Assembly: GCA_035279385.1 (NCBI GenBank)
Contig: DATEHZ010000071.1
Location: forward strand, 1 to 20,148
Source: DATGJX01 sp035279385
Lineage (GTDB): Bacteria; Vulcanimicrobiota; Vulcanimicrobiia; Vulcanimicrobiales; Vulcanimicrobiaceae
DNA: 20,148 bases
Direction of reading: 5' to 3'
Positions 14,547 to 20,148 of the stretch are shown piece by piece. Below the pieces are notes generated by a model. It was not told where the DNA came from, searched no databases, and saw only the letters and a list, made by a program, of their open reading frames with translations. The stretch's first letter is position 1. Each line of letters begins with the position of its first letter. Made by a program: the position numbers and the translations under genes.

Positions 14547-15140
14547 CTAGCGCTCGAAGATGATGCGCTGCTCGACGAGATCGCAGATGATGTGCGCCAT
14601 CGTTTGATGCACTTCTTGGACGATCGCCGAATAGCCGTCGGGGCCCATGAGCACGAGATCCGCAATCTGCGCGACGGTGCCGCCGCCGTTGCCGGTAAAC
14701 GCGACCGTGACGGCGTCACGCCGCTTGGCTTCTTCGAACGCGAGGACGATATTTTTCGACGTGCCGCTGGTCGTGAGACCGATCACCACATCGCCGGCCC
14801 GAACGAACGCTTCGATTTGCCGGCGAAAGACGTGATCGTACCCGTAGTCGTTTCCGATGGCGGTGAGCGTGGAGGTATTGACCGAAAGCGCTTCGCTGTT
14901 CAGGCCCGGGCGCTCGCGCAGAAATCGGCCGCTCAGTTCGGCCGCCATGTGCTGCGCTTCCGCGGCGCTTCCGCCGTTGCCCATCCACAGCACTTTGTTG
15001 CCGCGGCGCAGCGCTTTCACCATCACATCGGCGATCGTCTCGCACTGCGCGCGATAATGCGGCGCATCGTAGATGCCGCGCCGATCCGCGAGTAACTCTT
15101 CAAAGCCGCGTTTGCCTTTGACGTCTACGGTTCGATCCAA
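14547..15140 (-). CDS. gmhA: Sedoheptulose 7-phosphate isomerase
   Basis: A 197-residue SIS-domain enzyme that converts sedoheptulose 7-phosphate to D-glycero-D-manno-heptose 7-phosphate, the first step of ADP-heptose synthesis. Key segments: MGNGGSAAEAQHMAAEL (phosphate binding and metal ligands), GLTTSGTSKNIVLAF, and EVHQTMAHIICDLVE near the C-terminus, whose His and Gln belong to the active site. I chose the TTG at 15140: it has AGGAG 5 bases upstream, gives the usual family length, and starts 16 bases inside accB. The frame is open to 15254, but that part is the accB gene read in another frame. It is followed after 5 bases by rfaE1. Confidence 0.94.
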   Translation of the reverse strand: MDRTVDVKGKRGFEELLADRRGIYDAPHYRAQCETIADVMVKALRRGNKVLWMGNGGSAAEAQHMAAELSGRFLRERPGLNSEALSVNTSTLTAIGNDYGYDHVFRRQIEAFVRAGDVVIGLTTSGTSKNIVLAFEEAKRRDAVTVAFTGNGGGTVAQIADLVLMGPDGYSAIVQEVHQTMAHIICDLVEQRIIFER

Positions 15141-15586
15141 AGCAACTCCTGACCCAGGGAAACCAGCTCGCCATTCTCCGGAATGATACGCGTCACGACG
15201 CCGGTGTGATCGCTCGTGATCTCGTTGAAGAGCTTCATCGCCTCGAGAACGCAAAGCACCTGACCCGCTTCGACCCGATCGCCCACTTTGACGTAGGGCT
15301 CGGCGTCCGGCGAAGGCGCGCGGTAAAAGACGCCGACAAGCGGCGCGGTGACCTTTTTGACGTTGGCCGAGGCTGCCGGAGCGGCTGCGCCGCCGGCCGA
15401 AGCAGCAGCGGAGGCTTCCGCCGTGCCCAGCGGCACGGCAGCACCGCCCGAAGCAGGCAGCACGGTGATCCCGGCCTCGCGCCGCACGAGTTCGAACACC
15501 TTGTCCCCCACCTTGACCTTGAGGGCGTCCAGATCGTGCTCGTGCATGATCTCCAGGAGGTCTCTGAGGGTCTGAGTCTCGTCCAT
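15125..15586 (-). CDS. accB: Biotin carboxyl carrier protein of acetyl-CoA carboxylase
   Basis: A 153-residue protein that carries biotin between biotin carboxylase and carboxyltransferase in the first step of fatty-acid synthesis. The N-terminal 45 residues (LRDLLEIMHEHDLDALKVK) are the usual AccB helix, followed by an Ala/Gly-rich flexible linker (about 45-76) and the biotinyl domain (77-153). The biotin site is EAMKLFNEI with Lys118. APLVGVFYRAPSPDAEPYVK is typical of AccB. The usual partner accC is not next to it; hisS lies upstream and gmhA downstream. The ATG is preceded by a GGAG about 12 bases away that belongs to the hairpin repeat at 15587-15655, so its leader is unusually structured. 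Confidence 0.94.
   Translation of the reverse strand: MDETQTLRDLLEIMHEHDLDALKVKVGDKVFELVRREAGITVLPASGGAAVPLGTAEASAAASAGGAAAPAASANVKKVTAPLVGVFYRAPSPDAEPYVKVGDRVEAGQVLCVLEAMKLFNEITSDHTGVVTRIIPENGELVSLGQELLWIEP
15146..15150 (-). promoter_or_regulatory. Ribosome binding site deciding the gmhA TTG start
   Basis: AGGAG on the minus strand, inside the end of accB, 5 bases before TTG at 15140. It is the best Shine-Dalgarno match in the cluster and is the reason for preferring TTG over upstream codons. Confidence 0.65.
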
Positions 15587-15655
15587 TCTAACGGCGCTCC
15601 GCCCTGGGGTGCGCGCCCCCCGTCAATGACGGGGCCCCCAGTGCGACATGGCGCC
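15587..15655 (-). repeat. Intergenic hairpin repeat, copy 2, multi-stem leader of accB
   Basis: On the minus strand it contains nested inverted repeats: outer GGCGC/GCGCC (15651-15655 with 15593-15597), middle CTGGGG/CCCCAG (15636-15641 with 15604-15609) and a central hairpin CCCCGTC-ATT-GACGGGG (15618-15634). The sequence GGGCCCC...GGGGGGCGCG...GGAGCGCCG..TTAGAATG parallels the copy at 284-343, and here the final ATG is the accB start. It could be a REP-type mobile repeat, or an RNA element controlling accB. No U-run follows the central hairpin, so it is not a simple terminator. Confidence 0.55.
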
Positions 15656-15675
15656 TCAACGTGGTGCTCAGATAA

Positions 15676-15690
15676 GCCCTCCCCGAGGGC
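15676..15690 (-). terminator. Weak hairpin after hisS
   Basis: GCCCTC-GGG-GAGGGC gives a 6-bp GC stem with a 3-base loop, 23 bases after the hisS stop, followed by TTATCT rather than a real U-run. It may reduce transcription into accB, but a full stop is doubtful. Confidence 0.3.
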
Positions 15691-15712
15691 GCCGCCAAGA
15701 ATCGATCGTTCA

Positions 15713-16978
15713 TTAACCCACCATTTCCACAAGTTGCGGCACGAGGTCTTTTCCGAGGGTTACGCGCGCGTCGGTGCGCTCCGCGAGGTCGCGCAGCACC
15801 GCCGTTCCCTGCTGCAATTCATCCGTTCCCACGATGAGAGCGTACCGCGCATTATTGCGGTCCGCGGCCTTGAGGTGCGCGAGCAGTTTGCGATCCTCGA
15901 AATCCATGAAGATCGGCACGGAGAGCGCGTACCGCAGGAGCGCCGCCAATATCACCAGCACGTTGCGCGCCTGCGAACCGAGCGCGATCACTTGTATGCC
16001 GCTGCGCTCCGATTCCAGCGCGGCACCGGACGCAGCGATCGTCATGAGCAAGCGCTCGAGGCCCAGGCCGAAGCCCACCGCCGGCACGCTCGGCCCTCCG
16101 AGCGATTTGATGAGATCGTCGTACCGCCCGCCCGCGCACACCGTGCTCTGCGCGCCGAGTGCGTCGGAGACAAATTCGAAGACGGTGCGCGTGTAATAAT
16201 CCAATCCGCGCACGATGCGCGCATTGACGACGTACGGAATACCGACCTGCGTGAGATAGGTCTTCACCGCTTCGAAATGCTCGCGGCACGCATCGCACAG
16301 GTACTCTTCGAATTTCGGGGCCGTATCCAGAAACGGCTGATCCTGCGGCGCTTTGCTGTCGAGCAGGCGCAGCGGATTGCGCTCCAGACGCCGCTGCGAA
16401 TCTTCGCTCAAACTCTGCGCGTGCGGGCGGAAATGCTCGAGCAGCGCTTGGCGATAGCGCGGGCGGCACTCTTCATCACCGATCGAGTTGAGATTCAGAG
16501 CCGGCGTGAGTCCGTACGAGCGGAAGAGATGCATCGCCAGCGCCATCACTTCGACGTCGGCTTCCGGGCCTTTGAAGCCCGTGCACTCGATGCCGAACTG
16601 ATGCGCCTGCCGGTAGCGTCCGGCTTGCGGGCGTTCGTAACGGTAGATCGGGCCGATGTAGTAGAGCCGCTGCGGACCTTCGTTGAACAAATTGTGCTGC
16701 AGCGCCGCGCGCATCACCGGCGCGGTCCACTCGGGGCGCAGCGTCATCGAACGGCCGCCCTTGTCCTCGAACGTGTACATCTCTTTTTCGACGATGTCCG
16801 TCGTCTCGCCGACGCTGCGCACGAAGAGATCGGTCGATTCGAACGTCGGCGTGCGGATCTCGCCGTAGCCGTAGCGGCGCGCCAGCACGTGAATGCGCGA
16901 CTCGAGCTCGTTCCAGCGCCCGCTCTCGGGCGGTAGAACATCCTGCGTGCCGCGGGGCGCGGCGATCTTCGAGGACAT
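15713..16978 (-). CDS. hisS: Histidyl-tRNA synthetase
   Basis: Charges tRNA-His with histidine. A 421-residue class II synthetase: N-terminal MSSKIAAPRGTQDVLPPE, motif 1 region with LFVRSVGETTDIVEKEMYTF, LRPEWTAPVMR, motif 2 with YERPQAGRYRQAHQFG, the histidine-binding signatures ARIVRGLDYYTRTVFEF and AGGRYDDL, motif 3 with GFGLGLERLL, and a C-terminal anticodon-binding domain from about residue 325. Length is normal. The ATG at 16978 fits the conserved start; an open frame running on to 18274 is only the antisense of the phosphoesterase gene. It is the first gene of the minus-strand run and diverges from the phosphoesterase with 39 bases between them. Confidence 0.97.
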   Translation of the reverse strand: MSSKIAAPRGTQDVLPPESGRWNELESRIHVLARRYGYGEIRTPTFESTDLFVRSVGETTDIVEKEMYTFEDKGGRSMTLRPEWTAPVMRAALQHNLFNEGPQRLYYIGPIYRYERPQAGRYRQAHQFGIECTGFKGPEADVEVMALAMHLFRSYGLTPALNLNSIGDEECRPRYRQALLEHFRPHAQSLSEDSQRRLERNPLRLLDSKAPQDQPFLDTAPKFEEYLCDACREHFEAVKTYLTQVGIPYVVNARIVRGLDYYTRTVFEFVSDALGAQSTVCAGGRYDDLIKSLGGPSVPAVGFGLGLERLLMTIAASGAALESERSGIQVIALGSQARNVLVILAALLRYALSVPIFMDFEDRKLLAHLKAADRNNARYALIVGTDELQQGTAVLRDLAERTDARVTLGKDLVPQLVEMVG

Positions 16979-17017
16979 GGCGAGGGTGATTACGCCATCG
17001 GGCGGTATGCTACTGCC
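16979..17017. promoter_or_regulatory. Compact divergent promoter region
   Basis: Only 39 bases separate the hisS and phosphoesterase start codons. On + there is TATGCT at 17006-17011, six bases before the ATG. This spacing would make transcription begin at or next to the ATG, giving a leaderless mRNA, and no Shine-Dalgarno site is present. On the minus side I see no convincing -10 or ribosome site for hisS, whose promoter may extend into the opposing gene. This is inference from spacing only. Confidence 0.35.
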
Positions 17018-18724
17018 ATGCAACTCCGTGCTTTTGTCGCAGGCGCCGTTTTGGCTGCCATGCTGCCCGCGCCGTTGCCGGCGCCCGCCGCCGCCGCGCA
17101 GCCCGCGGCCGCGCAGGTCGACCGGCTGCTCGCCGCACGCATCAAACACGTCTTCGTCATCTATCAAGAGAACCGGTCGTTCGACGCCGAGTTCGGGACG
17201 TTTCCGGGCGCGAACGGCGTGTGGTCGCCCGGTGCGCGGGCGCACGGATTCACGCAAATCGACCCGGTGACGCAACGCGCCGTCACGCCGTTTCGCCTGA
17301 CCGACCCCGACGTGTATTACGAAAGCAACGATCGCGCCGTGCAACTGCCCGCATTCGACGGCGGAAAGATGGACCGGTTCGTCGCCGAGCAGGGCGCGGC
17401 GGTTCTCAAATACCAGAAGAACGCAACGCCCGCGCAGCGATTCTCCGTCGGCGCCGAGTCGATGTACCACATCGATTGCGATACGATTCCCTATCTCTGG
17501 GCGTACGCGAAGAACTTCGCGCTCTTCGACAACTTCTATCAAGCGCTGCGGGCGCCGTCGACGCCGAGCAACGTCGAGATCATCGCGGCGCAAAACGGCC
17601 TGACGCAATACGCGCGCCATCCGGGGCAGCGAGCGGCTAAGGAAGACGACCCGGGCGATCCGATCTTCGCCGATCTCGATCCGGCGTTCGGTCCGTACAA
17701 TCCGAAGCAGCCGCCCGAACACAAGCAGATCGATCAGACGTACGCAAACGTGTTGCTGACGATGCAGCGCAAGAACGTGCATGCAGTCAAGGAAGACACC
17801 GATGACGTGCGCGAGGACGAGAGCGCGATCGCGCAGCTGCACGGCGCCGCGGTGCCGTGGCGCTGGTACGAGGAAGGCTACGGCGGCGAGCGGCACACCG
17901 GCCTTATCGCACACCACCTCGCTCCGCAATATTTCGGCTACGTCGTGAAAAACCGCAGCATGGTCTCGAACATGCGCGATCTGACGGCGTTCTATAGCGA
18001 CGTCTCGCACGCGCGCCTGCCGGATCGCGGCGTGTTCTACATCAAAGGCGGATCGCACAACGTGCTCGGCGTGCATCCGGCAAACCCGGATCGGTACGTT
18101 CAGAAGCACTACCTGGGCGACGACGATCATCCCGGCTATACCGACTCGCAAATCTCCCAGGCGCTCGTCGCGTCCGCCGTTTCGACGATCGTGCATAGCG
18201 CCTACTGGAAAGACAGCGCGATCGTCATCACGTGGGACGATCTCGGCGGTTTCTGGGATCACGTCGCCCCGCACAATTTCGAGACGTGTCCGGACGGCAA
18301 CCCGTGCGGCGACGGCGCGCGCGTACCCGCGATCGTCATTTCACCGTACGGCAAGAGCGGCGCGATCGTGCACGATCTGAACGATCAGGATTCGGTGATC
18401 AAATTCATCGAGACGGTGTTCGGTTTGCCCACGCTGGCATCGCTTCCGGACGAGAAACGGTACATGCCGATGGGGCCGCGCGACGGCAACGCGCTGCTCT
18501 CGAATCTGCGCGGCGCGTTCGACTACGACCGCCTGCGCGGGGTGAAAGCGCCGCTTGGTCCGGACGGCGCGTTTTTTTCGTGGAAAACCATTCGCACGAT
18601 TCCGGCTCCGCTGAGCTGCCGCGACATCGGCATCACACCCGAAGCGCCGCCGCCGGGCGTGAGCGAATCGCCGCCTCCCGGATTTAATCCGCGGCCGTTC
18701 GCTCCAACGCCGCCGCCGCACTAG
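17018..18724 (+). CDS. Secreted phosphoesterase (phospholipase C / acid phosphatase family)
   Basis: A 568-residue exported hydrolase of the PF04185-type phosphoesterase family, which cleaves phosphate esters such as phospholipid head groups or phosphomonoesters. Signal peptide at about 1-33 (MQLRAFVAGAVLAAML, then Pro/Ala-rich). The family start motif HVFVIYQENRSFDAEFG lies at 44-60, with Glu51 and Asn52 as probable metal ligands. Next come DTIPYLWAYAKNFALFDNFY and RAPSTPSNVE, holding the likely Thr/Ser nucleophile. A C-terminal metal site is TWDDLGGFWDHVAPHNFE, with PAIVISPYGKSG after it. The last 30 residues are Pro-rich (EAPPPGVSESPPPGF). Phospholipase C and acid phosphatase members cannot be told apart here. 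It is the first of two + strand genes; the next starts 31 bases later. Confidence 0.9.
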   Translation: MQLRAFVAGAVLAAMLPAPLPAPAAAAQPAAAQVDRLLAARIKHVFVIYQENRSFDAEFGTFPGANGVWSPGARAHGFTQIDPVTQRAVTPFRLTDPDVYYESNDRAVQLPAFDGGKMDRFVAEQGAAVLKYQKNATPAQRFSVGAESMYHIDCDTIPYLWAYAKNFALFDNFYQALRAPSTPSNVEIIAAQNGLTQYARHPGQRAAKEDDPGDPIFADLDPAFGPYNPKQPPEHKQIDQTYANVLLTMQRKNVHAVKEDTDDVREDESAIAQLHGAAVPWRWYEEGYGGERHTGLIAHHLAPQYFGYVVKNRSMVSNMRDLTAFYSDVSHARLPDRGVFYIKGGSHNVLGVHPANPDRYVQKHYLGDDDHPGYTDSQISQALVASAVSTIVHSAYWKDSAIVITWDDLGGFWDHVAPHNFETCPDGNPCGDGARVPAIVISPYGKSGAIVHDLNDQDSVIKFIETVFGLPTLASLPDEKRYMPMGPRDGNALLSNLRGAFDYDRLRGVKAPLGPDGAFFSWKTIRTIPAPLSCRDIGITPEAPPPGVSESPPPGFNPRPFAPTPPPH

Positions 18725-18755
18725 CCACAGACGCCGATCGGCGTGATAGAACGGC

Positions 18756-19832
18756 GTGCTCACCGCGCTGCTCGTCACGTCGGCCGCGACGCTGTTCGAA
18801 AGCGCACCCTTCATTCTTGCCGCGCTGGCGCTGACCCAGACGCCGCTGCGGTGGAACGCACGGATGGATGCGTACCTCGGATGCGGGTGCGGGGCCGGTC
18901 CGTCCGCGCGTTCGCTCCCGGCCGCCGCCGCAACGTGGCTGGTCTTCGGACCGCTCGTTGCCGGCGCGCGGCTGGCAGGAGCGATGCTGATCGAACGCTT
19001 TTCCCGCACGGGGCATTCTTGCGATCGCGATCGTGCCGCATCGCTGCTTTCCGAGCTGCACCTTTTGCTGCCGATCGCCGCGCTTGGCGCTGCGGCTGTT
19101 TCATTCTTGCCGGCGATCGCCGGCGTGCATACCTCGCGCGCGGCGGCATTTGCGCTCGGCGCCGCGGCGGCATTCGTCATTTCGCCCTGCGCGCTGGGCA
19201 GCGTCGGGCTTGCGGCCGCGGTGCGAAGCGTTTTGCCTGCGGCATCCGCCGGATTTTTGTGCGTCGCGGGAATCTTCGATGCGCGCGCGTGGCTGCATCG
19301 GCGCAGCGCCACGGCCGCACACGACGCTTTTGCGTACGCGATCGTCGCGCTCGCATGCGCGATCGTTGCCGCGCGCGGCGGAGCTGGATTGGTACACCCC
19401 AGACTCGCGCTCGCGCTCTGGCCGTGCGCGATTGCGGGCGCGTATGGTGCCTACCGCTTTCGCAGCGTGCAATGCGCGAAGGTACGAATTGCGCCGATCG
19501 TCATGCTCGCGGGCGCACTGCTCGCCGTGCCTCCGCCCGAATACCACGCAACGGAAACGACGCTGGGCGATGCGTTTGCCGGCGAACGGGTCGATTTCAC
19601 CGGCATGCTGACGCGCACCGGAGATGCCGCAACGCTGGTCCGCTACGCGATCACGTGTTGCCGTGCCGATGCGGCTCCGGTCGTCATTCGGTTACTGCAC
19701 GCGCCGCCGTCAGCGGCGCACGGCTGGATGCACGCGCGCGGCGCGCTGGTCGCACGCGGCAACGATCTGCGTTTGCGTACGGATACGCTCACGGCAATTG
19801 CACCGCCCGCGGATCCGTTCGTGTACCGCTAA
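18756..19832 (+). CDS. Predicted permease fused to a YcgQ/DUF1980-like domain
   Basis: A 358-residue membrane protein beginning at GTG 18756. About eight hydrophobic segments span residues 1-260. LFESAPFILAALAL, then YLGCGCGAGPSARSLPAA, LLLPIAALGAAAVSFLPAIAG and FVISPCALGSVGLA recall the UPF0718 (YcgR/YraQ, DUF318) permease family. Residues 268-358, with TLGDAFAGERVDFTGML and RYAITCCRADAAPVVIRLL, then GWMHARGALV, resemble the soluble domain of UPF0703 (YcgQ), including its adjacent Cys pair, Cys301-Cys302. In Bacillus these are two neighbouring genes, ycgR and ycgQ; here they appear fused. The substrate is not established; a metal role is only suggested by cysteines and by the family. A longer Arg-rich frame from 18743 is a shadow. 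Upstream I see no clear ribosome site. Confidence 0.6.
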   Translation: MLTALLVTSAATLFESAPFILAALALTQTPLRWNARMDAYLGCGCGAGPSARSLPAAAATWLVFGPLVAGARLAGAMLIERFSRTGHSCDRDRAASLLSELHLLLPIAALGAAAVSFLPAIAGVHTSRAAAFALGAAAAFVISPCALGSVGLAAAVRSVLPAASAGFLCVAGIFDARAWLHRRSATAAHDAFAYAIVALACAIVAARGGAGLVHPRLALALWPCAIAGAYGAYRFRSVQCAKVRIAPIVMLAGALLAVPPPEYHATETTLGDAFAGERVDFTGMLTRTGDAATLVRYAITCCRADAAPVVIRLLHAPPSAAHGWMHARGALVARGNDLRLRTDTLTAIAPPADPFVYR

Positions 19833-19833
19833 C

Positions 19834-20148
19834 TCAACGTGGCAGAACGGTGATCGTAAACACGACTGGCTCTTTGACCTGCGGCGGGACTTTCTCGCGC
19901 GGCTCGAGGCTCACGATCGCGGTTCCGGGCTGCTTTGCCGTGAAGACGCCTTGCACGCCCGGCGGCATCGCGCCCTCTTTCATCGGAAGTACCGTCGGGT
20001 CGGAGTTGCTCACGTTCCAGGCATACGAATCGTTCAGCGCAACGGTGACGCTATCGCCGACGTGAATGGTGATGCCGCGCCCGCCCTCGGCACGCGAGAG
20101 CGTGTGATCAACTTCGGCCAGCTGCCGATCGATGACGTCGAGCATGTA
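19834..20148 (-). CDS. Ig-like (possibly chagasin-like) domain protein, 3' part
   Basis: The frame remains open to the right edge, so the true start may lie outside; an internal ATG is at 20145. At least 103 residues are visible. After a short helical stretch (MLDVIDRQLAEVDHTLSRAE) comes a beta-rich domain: ITIHVGDSVTVALNDSYAWN, then SNSDPTVLPM, GVFTAKQPGTAIVSLEP and VVFTITVLPR. The pattern GDS..V.L.....W.......V and F.A..PGTA.VSL is seen in chagasin-type (I42) protease inhibitors and in bacterial Ig-like domains; the short length cannot decide. It converges on the permease gene with a single base between the two stops. Confidence 0.55.
   Translation of the reverse strand, partial: YMLDVIDRQLAEVDHTLSRAEGGRGITIHVGDSVTVALNDSYAWNVSNSDPTVLPMKEGAMPPGVQGVFTAKQPGTAIVSLEPREKVPPQVKEPVVFTITVLPR

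Noticed and set aside
16979..18274. A 432-codon N-terminal extension of hisS on the minus strand
   Set aside because: It is the antisense of the phosphoesterase gene, has no synthetase features, and the normal HisS start lies at 16978.
18743..20065. A 440-codon + strand frame in the permease region
   Set aside because: Arg/Cys-rich frame offset from the hydrophobic permease frame; it also runs past the permease stop into the opposing gene.
1..20148. Search for a CRISPR array, tRNA, rRNA, phage module, toxin-antitoxin pair or defence system
   Set aside because: I saw no repeated spacer pattern, cloverleaf gene, ribosomal RNA, integrase or paired toxin-antitoxin frame in either strand.

Overview
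The window is GC-rich, densely coding bacterial DNA. The gene content points to an organism with an outer membrane: ADP-heptose synthesis, two heptosyltransferase-type (GT9) enzymes, three GT2 glycosyltransferases and an LpxB-like protein. The style (high GC, tight overlaps, secreted phosphoesterase and GH92 enzymes, a non-discriminating-type aspartyl-tRNA synthetase) reminds me of candidate phylum Eremiobacterota/WPS-2 (Vulcanimicrobiota). That placement is an impression from memory, not a result.

Layout. (1) Bases 1-343: the 3' end of a type 5 (UDGb-like) uracil-DNA glycosylase on the + strand, then a perfect 13-bp stem terminator that can serve both strands, then one copy of a hairpin repeat. 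(2) Bases 344-16978: one long run of minus-strand genes, read right to left: hisS, accB, gmhA, rfaE1, rfaE2, lpxB-like, GT2, GT9, mscS-like, GT2, GT9, GT2, aspS, GH92 mannosidase with a beta-propeller, and a small secreted protein. Most junctions overlap or are separated by a few bases, so much of this is probably one or a few transcripts. (3) Bases 17018-19832: two + strand genes diverging from hisS, a secreted phosphoesterase (phospholipase C/acid phosphatase family) and a membrane permease fused to a YcgQ-like domain. (4) The right edge holds the 3' part of a minus-strand gene with an Ig-like, possibly chagasin-like, domain.

How the genes work together. gmhA, rfaE1 and rfaE2 supply most of the ADP-heptose pathway (gmhB and hldD are not in the window). 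The two GT9 and three GT2 enzymes would assemble a heptose-containing core or other surface glycan, and the LpxB-like protein may make a lipid-linked sugar. The cluster sits between hisS and aspS, which are neighbours in many bacteria, so it looks like an envelope-sugar island lodged in a translation locus.

Most notable signals. A 164-bp miniature inverted-repeat element with TA duplications has split what was probably a TAATG stop/start junction between two glycosyltransferase genes. A REP-like palindrome has added exactly 20 codons in frame to a GT9 gene, flanked by a 13-bp near-perfect duplication. A hairpin repeat occurs at both ends of the minus-strand gene run, one copy forming a multi-stem structure in front of accB. 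I saw no CRISPR array, tRNA, rRNA, phage or defence system.
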